This document shows, in pieces, positions 36,373 to 46,300 of a stretch of 64,000 nucleotides of DNA (its first letter is position 1; every line of letters begins with the position of its first letter). Position numbers and translations under genes: made by a program. The stretch lies in assembly GCA_020029535.1 (NCBI GenBank), contig JAIBJM010000002.1, forward strand, positions 1 to 64,000, written 5' to 3'. The stretch comes from Gammaproteobacteria bacterium. GTDB lineage: Bacteria; Pseudomonadota; Gammaproteobacteria; Steroidobacterales; Steroidobacteraceae. Under the pieces are notes generated by a model. That model did not search any database. It had not been told where the DNA came from and was given only the letters and a program-made list of their open reading frames with translations.

Positions 36373-37443
36373 TCAGTTCGGCTCAGCTCTTGGTTCTTCG
36401 GGGCGCCGTTGCAGCATGAGTTGCGTGCAAATCCGCGTTAACGGCAATTCCAGCATGTAGTGAACGATCACGCCAATGACCATGGCCAACAAAAGTGCGG
36501 CCAGGATCAATCCAACCGTGATGCTCGTATCGGGCGTGGTCAGGTAGAAAAACTTGACTGCCGTCTGTGTAATGTAAGGGTGGGTCAGGTAAATGGAGTA
36601 GCTTGCGTTTCCCAGTAGCAATAGAAAACGGTTCGTGGCAGTTGCTCCCGACCGATCGAGTATCACGGCAACCGCGAGAACAATTGCTGCGGGAATACCG
36701 CGCACCAGGACACGAGAGGTTTCCGGCCCTCCAAACGGAGCGATGATCGACACTAGAAGCGCAATGGAGCATATCGCGATCAGTGCAGGCCACAGTGCGC
36801 GCGAAGCCAGGGAAAGGCGCGGCAATATGACGGCGAGCAACATTCCGGCGGCAAACTCGAGAATGATGGGCTGAGTGTAAAAATCCGCAATTATCTCTTG
36901 TGGGTGCAGCACGAGGCCCGCTACGACGATCGCTATGATCGCCGCGACAACGGCGAAGATACCGGCTCGACGATCCTTCAGGAACAGGCCAAGCGCGAAT
37001 AGAGCATAAAAGAACATTTCGTAGTTAAGCGTCCAGCCGAGGAATAGCAGAGGCTGCACTTTCCCGTTCGATTTTTCGAATGGAATGAAGAACAGCGACT
37101 TCAAAAGCTGGACAACGTCGGCGGATGTGGCCTGGAGCAATGCAGGTGCGAGCAGCGCCATGGCGAAGACCGTGAATGTCAGGCCCCAGTAGATCGGAAC
37201 TATTCGCGCGATCCGTCGAGCGAGAAACTTTACGGGTGTGATCGGGCGACCGGCCGTGCTATGAACCATGATGAAGCCGGAGATGATGAAGAATAGATCT
37301 ACACCGCTCCCGCCGAAGGGTGTCAGCCCGATTCGAAGAAACAAGACATTGAGGTGTTCAAAGACGACGGTCAAAGCCGCGATTGCCCGCAACGCTTGGA
37401 TGTTGGCATATCCTTGTCCTCGGGGCGTATTCCTTGCTCCCAT
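36373..37443 (-). CDS. acyltransferase-3 family membrane protein (OafA/Exo-type)
   Basis: An integral membrane acyltransferase of 356 residues with about ten membrane segments. It starts with IQALRAIAALTVVFEHLNVLF, which contains the R-x-x-A and His motif of the family. GVDLFFIISGFIMVHS and RIARIVPIYWGLTF follow. Such enzymes O-acetylate or O-acylate sugars of O-antigens and exopolysaccharides on the periplasmic side. It is transcribed leftward, separated by 142 bases from the PhyH gene downstream on the same strand, and diverges from the oxygenase at 37587. It may supply the acetylation lost with the truncated acetyltransferase at 13519. Confidence 0.88.
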   Translation of the reverse strand: MGARNTPRGQGYANIQALRAIAALTVVFEHLNVLFLRIGLTPFGGSGVDLFFIISGFIMVHSTAGRPITPVKFLARRIARIVPIYWGLTFTVFAMALLAPALLQATSADVVQLLKSLFFIPFEKSNGKVQPLLFLGWTLNYEMFFYALFALGLFLKDRRAGIFAVVAAIIAIVVAGLVLHPQEIIADFYTQPIILEFAAGMLLAVILPRLSLASRALWPALIAICSIALLVSIIAPFGGPETSRVLVRGIPAAIVLAVAVILDRSGATATNRFLLLLGNASYSIYLTHPYITQTAVKFFYLTTPDTSITVGLILAALLLAMVIGVIVHYMLELPLTRICTQLMLQRRPEEPRAEPN

Positions 37444-37586
37444 AAGCCGGCAATGTGTCCCTGGGCTAGCGATTTTAAGTATAGCGCTTCGTTGATATCG
37501 AAACGTCGATGAGTGGGAAATACAGCTAATCGTCAGTATATTGAGCAGAGGCTGCAGCTGACAGGGTACATCGTGGAAAGGCTTGA

Positions 37587-38411
37587 GTGACCAGACAAGA
37601 AGAATTCACGCGGCTCGTGCTCGACCGGCTTGCGGTGGCCGGGCCTGATATTGAAAGCCAGTGGCGGAAGCCGGTAGGTACCGCGACCCGGCATTTTGTG
37701 GTCGACAATCTGTTGCCGGGTGACATGTGCGCGGCACTCTATGACGCCTTTCCCAAGGATGGTAATGGGTTCTTCAACCGCGATACCTTCCGCGAGAAGA
37801 AGAAAACCTCTGCCAATCTCGATGCCTATGATCCCGTCCTCGCCGATATCACCTATGCCTTTCAGGATAGACGCGTAGTGAGCCTGATTGCGGGATTCGC
37901 AGGCTTTGAAAAAATCGAGCCTGATCCGAGGCTATATGCTGGTGGTCTGTCGATGATGTTTGAAGGCGATTTTCTCAATCCGCATATAGACAACAGCCAT
38001 GACGGAGTGCGTCAGCGATATCGTCGTCTGAATATTCTTTATTATGTGGCGCCGGATTGGAAACTTGAAAATGGCGGAAACTTCGAACTATGGGATGAGA
38101 CGCGCACCGTATCCAAAACCATTGTCGCGGCGACGAATCGCATGGTGGTGATGGAAACCAGTAAAACCAGCTGGCATTCGGTAAGTCCGGTCACTGTGGC
38201 GCGGCCCCGCTGCTGCATATCGAACTACTATTTCTCGGAAATCTCGCCCAATACGGCGGACTACTTCCATGTGACATCGTTCACCGGCCGCCCGGATCAA
38301 AAGCTGCACCGGGTCTTTGCTGTCCTGGACAATGGCTTTCGCAACCTTGTTTCCAGAGCGCTGAAGATTGGGCGCGGCAAGGACCTTATCAACGGATCTG
38401 CGCGCCGCTAA
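37587..38411 (+). CDS. 2-oxoglutarate/Fe(II) oxygenase, prolyl-4-hydroxylase-like
   Basis: A 274-residue dioxygenase. Iron ligands are His133 and Asp135 in NPHIDNSHD and the distal His197 in TSWHSVSPV, with RPRCCISNYYF after it supplying the 2-oxoglutarate Arg. LYYVAPDWKLENGGNFELWD is the characteristic 2OG-FeII_Oxy_3 segment. Small oxygenases of this group occur in polysaccharide loci and may hydroxylate sugars or side groups; this is inferred. GTG 37587 has GGAAAGG about six bases upstream. With the PhyH pair it makes three such oxygenases within 4 kb. Confidence 0.85.
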   Translation: MTRQEEFTRLVLDRLAVAGPDIESQWRKPVGTATRHFVVDNLLPGDMCAALYDAFPKDGNGFFNRDTFREKKKTSANLDAYDPVLADITYAFQDRRVVSLIAGFAGFEKIEPDPRLYAGGLSMMFEGDFLNPHIDNSHDGVRQRYRRLNILYYVAPDWKLENGGNFELWDETRTVSKTIVAATNRMVVMETSKTSWHSVSPVTVARPRCCISNYYFSEISPNTADYFHVTSFTGRPDQKLHRVFAVLDNGFRNLVSRALKIGRGKDLINGSARR

Positions 38412-38426
38412 TCAGTAGCCAGAACC

Positions 38427-39185
38427 GTGGCGTACGCTTACCTGACGACTCTTGACCCCAACCCCGTGAAGCGTTGGCTGCAACGGCGCCGATTTGCCGA
38501 TGCTCTCGGCGTACTGCGATACAGCCGACAAGGCGGTCGGCTTCGAGTTCTGGATTTTGGGGCAGGGAATGGCGAGCTTGTATTTCAAATGAGGAACGTT
38601 GCTTCCGTCGACGCTTCTGTTTTTGAGCCGGCACCTTTCCTGATGGCAGAGGCAAGAGAAAAACTGGCGCATGTGAATTCGGTGGTATTTGTAGAAAGCC
38701 TCGACTCACTCGAGTCCGAGGCCTTTGATTATGTATTCTGTCTGGAGGTATTCGAGCATCTGCCAGAGAAGGAAACGACTGCTGCCATTGCGGAAATTCA
38801 TCGATTGTTGAAGCCCGGCGGTCTGGCGGTCATTGGCGTTCCTCATGAATTGTTTTTGCCTGCGTTATTCAAGGGGCTGTTCCGCATGGGTCGCCGTTAC
38901 GGGGATTTTGATGCACGCCTCCGTAACATCATTGCTGCATTTTTGGGCCGACCGCCATCGCAACGGCCCGCGATGGATCTCTATCCGGGAATCCCTTATC
39001 ACTTCCACCACTTGGGTTTTGACTACCGCGCGCTGGAACGGTCGCTTCGGACGCGCTTTCAATTATTGAAGAAATGGTTCAGCCCTTTTCCCATCCTGGG
39101 TGCTACGCTTAACTCAGAGGTCTACTTCTTGGTTGGAAAGAGCGTCTCGACAGAGGCGTCAGGGGCGATCTTGTTGGTGGAATAA
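38427..39185 (+). CDS. class I SAM-dependent methyltransferase
   Basis: A methyltransferase of about 250 residues. Motif I is RVLDFGAGNGELVFQM near residue 39, then SVFEPAPFLMAEAREKL, EAFDYVFCLEVFEHLPEKE and RLLKPGGLAVIGVPHE, a clear Methyltransf_11/23 pattern. The C-terminal half has hydrophobic stretches near GLFRMGRRYGDFD that may bind a lipid-linked acceptor. It starts with GTG 38427, 15 bases after the oxygenase stop, and is probably cotranscribed with it. It is the last polysaccharide gene before the secreted-protein island. Confidence 0.82.
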   Translation: MAYAYLTTLDPNPVKRWLQRRRFADALGVLRYSRQGGRLRVLDFGAGNGELVFQMRNVASVDASVFEPAPFLMAEAREKLAHVNSVVFVESLDSLESEAFDYVFCLEVFEHLPEKETTAAIAEIHRLLKPGGLAVIGVPHELFLPALFKGLFRMGRRYGDFDARLRNIIAAFLGRPPSQRPAMDLYPGIPYHFHHLGFDYRALERSLRTRFQLLKKWFSPFPILGATLNSEVYFLVGKSVSTEASGAILLVE

Positions 39186-39322
39186 GAATTTGGCGCCCTG
39201 ATCTTCTCCGTACCAGTGCATCAAAATCGAGAGTCGGCAAAAATCCAGACTCATTCAGTTCTTCAAGAAGTCCTTGCAAGCCACTGACAGATCTTGATCC
39301 AGGACGTCTGCGGCTGTCGATT

Positions 39323-39350
39323 TTGGCAGGCTATCTCTCGCGCACATAAT
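39323..39350 (+). promoter_or_regulatory. candidate sigma-70 promoter for the GspC-like/RHS genes
   Basis: TTGGCA (39323-39328) and CATAAT (39345-39350) are separated by 16 bases, each one mismatch from consensus. They lie in the 202-base gap after the methyltransferase, and transcription would start near 39357, about 30 bases before GTG 39388. Nothing else is visible in that gap. Confidence 0.45.
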
Positions 39351-39387
39351 TCTGATAGATTCAACTGCATAACGGTGAGGGAGCGCC

Positions 39388-40323
39388 GTGGCAAAAAAGA
39401 ACGACGATGTCTCAAAATACCGATCGATAGTTGAATCAATTCCGCTGACGGTCGAAGAGGCCCCCACCGGATGGTTTTACTCCCGGTGGGTGGCGGTCGC
39501 TATCGGTGTGATATTGGGGTTTATTGCGCTGAAGATCGCCGGTTTCTCCGCAGACGATCTGCTCAAGCTGTTCGCTAGGAAGGCACCGCCGCCGGTGACG
39601 TCGAGCTTGAAGCCGCTGAACGCACCGGTCAGCGTCGGCGGAACTGCGGTGCCGTTGGCACCCAAAGGCAATGATTCCTCCGTTTCAAAGGTGCCGCTGG
39701 ACCTGATTCTTGTCCGCACCGAACCTGGGCTCAATCCGCAAGAGGGGTTGGCGTACCTCGGTACATCCCGCGAGAGCCCGCAAACCTATGTGGCGGGGGC
39801 ATTGCTTGCCAACGGAGCAAGAATTTCGGCGATCTACGCGGATTCAATCGTGCTCGAACGGGGCGGTTCGTCGGTCAGGCTTTACGTCGATGAAGCCCGA
39901 ATGGCGCAGAGCCGAAATCAGGCCGGTGCGCTGCGCGCATTGTTGACGGTGGGTGGAACGCCGCCTGCCTCGGCGCCACAAGCAACCAGTCGTGAGGAAC
40001 TCAACGACTACGTTCGAACCACGCCGCTTTACGAAAGCGGCGTAATGAGCGGATACCAAGTATATGCCGGCGAGAGGTCCGGAGTCTTCGCGCAGCTTGG
40101 ACTCAAGGGCGGCGATGTGATCACCGCAATCAACGGGGCGCCGCTGAACGACCCAGCGAATGCCTGGGAAACGATCAAGCAATTGACTGAGGGCGCGTCG
40201 TTGCAGGCGACAGTAAAACGCGGCACGACCGTTGAATCGGTGACGCTGGATGGTGGAGTCATCGTTCGCGAAAAAGAACAGGCTACGCATCCGGTGGCGC
40301 CGCCCATGCCACCGGGTGGCTGA
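39388..40323 (+). CDS. GspC-like type II secretion protein with PDZ domain
   Basis: A bitopic inner-membrane protein of 311 residues. There is one membrane segment at about residues 33-53 (WVAVAIGVILGFIALKIAGF) and then a Pro/Ser-rich linker. A homology-region-like domain lies near 90-175 (VPLDLILVRTEPG, SAIYADSIVLERGGSSVRLYV). A C-terminal PDZ domain spans about 218-295 (SGYQVYAGERSGVFAQLGLKG, then GDVITAINGAPLND). This is the layout of GspC, which links the type II secretion platform to the outer-membrane secretin. No other gsp gene is in the window. It stands 27 bases before the giant RHS gene and is probably its operon partner. GTG 39388 has GAGGGAG upstream. Confidence 0.78.
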   Translation: MAKKNDDVSKYRSIVESIPLTVEEAPTGWFYSRWVAVAIGVILGFIALKIAGFSADDLLKLFARKAPPPVTSSLKPLNAPVSVGGTAVPLAPKGNDSSVSKVPLDLILVRTEPGLNPQEGLAYLGTSRESPQTYVAGALLANGARISAIYADSIVLERGGSSVRLYVDEARMAQSRNQAGALRALLTVGGTPPASAPQATSREELNDYVRTTPLYESGVMSGYQVYAGERSGVFAQLGLKGGDVITAINGAPLNDPANAWETIKQLTEGASLQATVKRGTTVESVTLDGGVIVREKEQATHPVAPPMPPGG

Positions 40324-40350
40324 CGCAATAAATAGAATCGGGGAGACGGC

Positions 40351-43300
40351 GTGAAGAAGCTTATTCGGGGACTTGCGATAGCGGTGGCTTTGTTTGCTGG
40401 AACCGCCCACGCCACGACAGACTGGAGCGCCCAGGAATACGACCTCTACAGCGGCGATTTCGACAAGGATGGCTACAGCGACATCCTGTATGTCGCGAAG
40501 GACCCCGCCAAGCCCAGTGGCATTGCCCGCTCAAGTGGCGGGGCGGCGAACGTGCCATGGCAGAGCTGGCCGAGCAACTTCCTCGGCATTCCCTGGTCGC
40601 GCAATCAGTACAACATCGTTGTAGCCGATTTCAACGGCGATCAGCGCGCCGACATCCTGATGCAGAGTGTTGTGCCGGGCGACAGCTATGTGCTGCTGAC
40701 GAGCAGCACTGGCAAGGTGGTTGGCATCAGCCAGACCATCAACAACAGCAATCTTGGTCTCACGTGGTCGGCCGATCAGCATCGAATTGTATCGGCTGAC
40801 TTCAGCGGCGATGGTCGCAAGGATCTCTTCCTGCAGGCCACGTCGCCTTCCGGTCTGAATGCGGTCGTGACGGCAGGCAGCAGTGGCACATTCACCACCG
40901 GTCCGGCGCAGAGCTGGAACGACGGCTACATGGGCTTCAAGTGGTCTACGGCCAATGCCATCGTGTTTGCCGGGAACTTCAACAGCGATGCATACGGCGA
41001 CCTGCTGATCCAGGCCAAGCCGAAGTGGGTCACGATCGACTATGAAGTGCCGTTCCCGGTGCCGACCTATCCGCCCAACATGAATGGCATTGCTTGGGGG
41101 TTGTACGGGGGCTTTTCACCGTCGGCAATGACGGCCTGGAGTCGCAACTACAATGGCATCGATTGGTCGCCGCTGACCAGCACGCTGGTGGTCGGGGACT
41201 TCAACGGCGACAACATCACCGACATCGTGGCGCAGGGCCGTTATGTCGGACGGAGCAGCTATCTGCTGGCGGGCGGATATTACGGGCCCAATGGCAGCGC
41301 TCCGACGACGCTGTCGGCGAATGTGCCCATTACCCGTGACAGTGCGCAACTACTGGCGGGCAACTTTGGAAGCGCTGGGCGGTTCTACGTGCAGACGTTG
41401 ACGCCGGGAGGGACCAACTACACCGGTTCCCTGTCTAACGGGACATTGACGGTCACGACGCACGATCCTTCGCCGGCCACGACTACGTCGGTACCAACGG
41501 CGGTTGGCCGCACGGTGGGCTCCTTCGCGGTGAGTAACAGCGGCTCGGCGACCTATACCGTGCCGATTGTCGTGCCGTCGGGCGTGTCGGGCGTGCAACC
41601 GCAACTGGCCATCAGTTACCAGAGCGGCGGCGGCAATGGGCTGCTCGGCGTAGGCTGGGGCCTGTCCGGGTTTTCTGAAATCGAGCGCTGCAGGAAAACG
41701 CTGGCACAGGACAACACCAACGCCGGCGTGACGATGACGGGCAGTGACGTATTCTGCCTGGAAGGAAACCGGCTACGGCTGACCGGCGGCAACTACGGTG
41801 CCACCGGGTCTACCTATCAGACCGAGATGGAGACGTACTCCCGCATCACGATCATGGGGCAGGCGGGCAGCGGCCCCTCGTGGTTCAAGGTTGAAGCCAA
41901 GGATGGCCTGACCTACGAGTACGGCAATTCTGCCGACTCATTCATCGAATCAATGGCCAGTGGCTTTACCACTACGGCGCGCGTCTGGGCGCTGACCCGT
42001 GTCTATGACCGTTACGGCAACACGATGAACATCGTGTATTGCGAGGACTCGCTGGCCAACTGCCCGGGCGCGGTCACGACCAACGGTTCCTTCCGCCCCT
42101 GGTACGTTGCCTATACGGCCAACACCACGGCAGGCATTGTCGCTGCGTATCAGGTCAACTTCGTGTGGGAGACCCGGCCCAGCGACGATACGCTGACGCA
42201 GTATTTTGGTGGTGGCCTGATCCAGGAAACCCGGCGCCTCAAGCGTGTCGAGACCTACTGGAACGATCCAGCGGTTGGTAACTGGCGTGTCGTTCGCAAG
42301 TATCAATTTGGGTACAACCAGAGTGGTACATCCCCCAGAAGTCGCCTCACGTCCATACAGGAGTGCGACACAAACGGGGCATGCCTGTCGCCGACGACGG
42401 TCAGTTGGCAAGACGGTAGTGATCGGGTCGAAGCTGACAACGGGAATTCGCCATCGTTTGGTTTTGGTGCGCCCTACCTCCTTCCGATGGATATGGAAGG
42501 CGATGGGCGCACGGATCTTGTCTATCCAGTGCTTAGTACCAGCGCTTTCGCAGCCAGTACGTGCACATGGAATGTAGCGATTGCGTCCACGTCGGGTACG
42601 TTTACGGGTGGAAGTGGCGCTGGTGGAGGCACGATAGCAAATTGTGATGCCGCGTTACCAATCGATATCAATTCTGATGGCCGCAGTGATCTACTGGTCA
42701 AAATCGGTAGCAGCGGTAATTACGTATGGCATGTGCTGCGGTCTGGTGGTGCGACATTTACACCCGTATCCATGGGGATTGCAGCGCCTGCAGGCGCGAA
42801 CAAGGCATGGGTCGTGGATTTCGATGGAGATGGACGCCAGGACGTGGTGACGCTTGGTAGTGACAACGTAACACTGACGCTGCTTCGGAATACTGGTGGA
42901 TCGCTTTTGACCTTTGCGTCGTCGGTTCCTCTGGCTGCCAACTCGGCATTCAACACCGTGGCATCGCAGGGATTCATACCTGCGACAAAGTCTGCCGTTC
43001 AGGCACTGGACGCCAATGCCGATGGCCGCACGGATCTGCTCGTTTCCTACAGGGATCGAGGCACACCGAGCGGATCGTTCGGCGGATACAACTGGACGTA
43101 CAATGTCGGCGTCCTCTATTCCACTGGTTCTGGGTTTTCATCACCTGTTGTAATCGCATCGGCGTACAACAACTCGTCGGCTATCGATACGGTCTTCAAT
43201 GGTGCGCGCGCTGGTGATTTCAACGGAGATGGTCAGGCTGATCTCATATATCCCTGTGCCAATAACACCAGTGTGTGGTGCGTCAGGTTGGGCACCGGCG

Positions 43301-46300
43301 TCGGTATTGGCGCAGAGTCGGTCACGTCACTTCCCGTCGGACCCGATCTTGATTCGGTAGTTGTTTTTGACTGGAATGGGGATGGCCGAGCCGACGTTAT
43401 GGAACCGGGTGGGGCAGGCTCTACCTGGCAGATCCTGGCCGGCACAGGAAATGCTCCTCCTGCTGCAACGTTGGCTTTGCCGGCTGTTGTCATGGACGTC
43501 AATGGCGTGGGTGTTTCAACGTCCGGGGCACTGGCTCCTCGACTGATCGACAGCAACGGCGATGGGCTGGCTGATCTTGCCTACGTCGATACGTCAGGTG
43601 CGTTGCACTACCGGCGTCACACTGGTCCTCTTGGCGATCTGGTGCAGTCGATTGCTGATGGGTTTGGTAACTCTGTTGCCATCAACTATTCGGTTCTTAC
43701 GGATAGCAGTGTCTATCAGAAAGGGACCGAAGCCAGCTACCCGGAAATGGATCTGAAGGCAGCGTTGCCAGTGGTCAAGAGCTTTGTCTCGACCAACGGC
43801 ATTGCAGACCCAGGCAGCGCGGCGGGCCAGTACACGGTAACGCAGAGTTATACCGGGGCTCGTGTGCATCTCGGTGGACGTGGATATGAAGGGTTCCTGA
43901 CCCGCACCGAGAGCGACGGCAGAACCGGTGTCAACACGACGACGACGTTCAACCAGCTATTCCCTCGTACGGGCACGGTCTCGTCCGCTGTGACCAAACA
44001 GTCCAATGGAACGATCATCGAAGATGCCAGCAGCACGTATCAGTACGCACAGACCGGCACGACGCAGTGGCAGGAGCGCTACTTCGTGTATGCCAGTTCG
44101 ACCACCCAGAATGGCTTTGAGGTTGGAGGTACCTACAACGGTTCGGCGATCAAGCGGGTGACAACGTCGACGACGATAAATACCACCAGTGGATCGCCGA
44201 CCGGCGTCACTGCTTACACCTATGACATGACCTCCGGCTCAGCGGTCTTGGCGCAGACCACTTTCACCAACAGCTCGCCAGCCAGCTACCCGATGCTGAA
44301 CGACACCACTAACTGGTGTCTTGGCTTTGTGCAGCAGCAGGAGGTGACCAGAACGCCGGCGAGTCAAAGTGGGTTGACGCGCACGACGCGTCTCATCAAG
44401 GACGCCGCAAATCCGGGCAAGTGCCGGGTGAGCCAGAAGATCGTCGAGCCGGGGCATGCGACGCTGGCATTGACCACGACCTATGGCTACGACAATGCCG
44501 GGCACGTGACCTCTGAGGCAGTCAGCGGGCCCAACATTGTCACGCGCACGACTGCCACCAGTTACGGCACACAGGGCGTCTTCCCGGTGTCGGTCACCAA
44601 TGCCGAGAGCGAGAGTGCGTCCAAGACCTATGACTATGGTCTGGGTGTTCCCAAGACCAGCACTGACGTCAATGGCCTCGTCGTGTCGTGGGGCTACGAC
44701 GGCTTTGGCCGCAAGACCTTGGAGACGCGGCCGGATGGCACCAAGACCAGCTGGACGCTCTACAGCTGCACGGTGTCGAACGGCAATTGCGGCGATCCTT
44801 TGTTGCGCTATCAGGTGCAGGAGCAGCAGCTCGACGCCGGCAATGGGTTGATCCGCTATTCGGTGCAGATGTACGACGCGCCGGCGCGCGTCAAGTATTC
44901 CATGGTGCAGACCATGACCGGTCAGGTCTCGACCGTTCACACCATCTACGACAACCAGGGACGCGTGAGTCAGAAGAGCATGCCGTACTTCAGCGGTGGC
45001 GGAGCTTGGTACACGACGACCAGTTACGATCTCATCGGGCGCCCGACCGCGGAGTGGCGGCAGATCAGCCAGTCCAATACCGGGACGCGGACGCTGTCGT
45101 ACGCGTACGAACGGTTGGTCAACAAGCTCACTGACGCCAATAACAAGATCACCACCAAGCAGACCAATGCCATCGGCCAGGTAGTGAGCGTCGCCGACCC
45201 GGCGAGTGGCGTAACGCAATATCAATACGACCAGTTCTGGAACCTGAAGACCACCACCGATCCGGTCGGGAACCAGATCGTCAACAACTTCAATATCCGC
45301 GGGTTCAAGGACTCGATGTCCGATCCGGACATGGGTGCGTGGACGTATACCTACTATCCCACCGGCGAGTTGTGGACGCAGACCGACGCCAAGGCGCAGG
45401 TGGCGACGTTCACCTACGACAAGGTTGGCCGCAAGAAGACCCGCGTGGAGCCGGAGGGCACGACGACGTGGATATACGGCACGTCGCAGGCCAGCAAGAA
45501 CGTCGGTCAACTGACGACGGTCACTTCGCCCGGCAGCTATCAGGAGGATTACCAATACGACAGTCTGGGTCGTCCCAACCAGGTCACGACCACGCCGGGA
45601 AGCGGCAGTTACGTCGTCAACAGCACCTACAGCAGCACCGGGCTGCTGGACACCGTGACCTATCCGACCAGCACGGCCGCGGTGACGAACTCGCGCTTCA
45701 AGGTGCAGTACGCCTACGCCTATGGGCAGCTGCAAGCCGTCAAGGATGGTTACAACAGTTCGATCCTGTACTGGCAGGCGAACAGCACCGACGCCGCCGG
45801 CCATACGACCAGCGAAATGTACGGCAACGCGGTCACCACCACATCGTCATACGACGCGCTCGATGGGTTGCTGCGAAGCCGGCAGGCCGGCGCATCGAAT
45901 GGCGTGCAGAACGAGAGCTACGACTGGGATTCGATGGGCAATCTCGGCCGGCGACAGGATGTTGCGACCAATCTGACCGAGCTGTTCTACTACGACAACC
46001 TCTACAGGCTGGACTACTCGACGCTGAATGGCGTGCAGAACCTGGATCTCAGCTACGACGCCATCGGCAACATCCTGACCAAGACCGGATTGTCGGGCAG
46101 CTACAACTACAACACCGCGCAGTCCGGCTGCTCGTATACCGGCCTCACCGCGCAACCGCATGCCGTGCGCAACGCCGGTGGCACCGTGTATTGCTACGAC
46201 AAGAACGGCAACATGACCAAGCGTGGCGCCGACACGCAGGTGTGGACGTCGTACAACCTGCCCAGCCAGCTGGTGAAGGGTTCCAGCACCTCGACGCTGT

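Noticed and set aside
44239..45804. Long open minus-strand frame of 521 codons within the RHS gene
   Set aside because: It lies opposite the repetitive, G+C-rich RHS core, its translation has no recognisable domain, and the plus-strand frame is clearly coding. It is a shadow frame.
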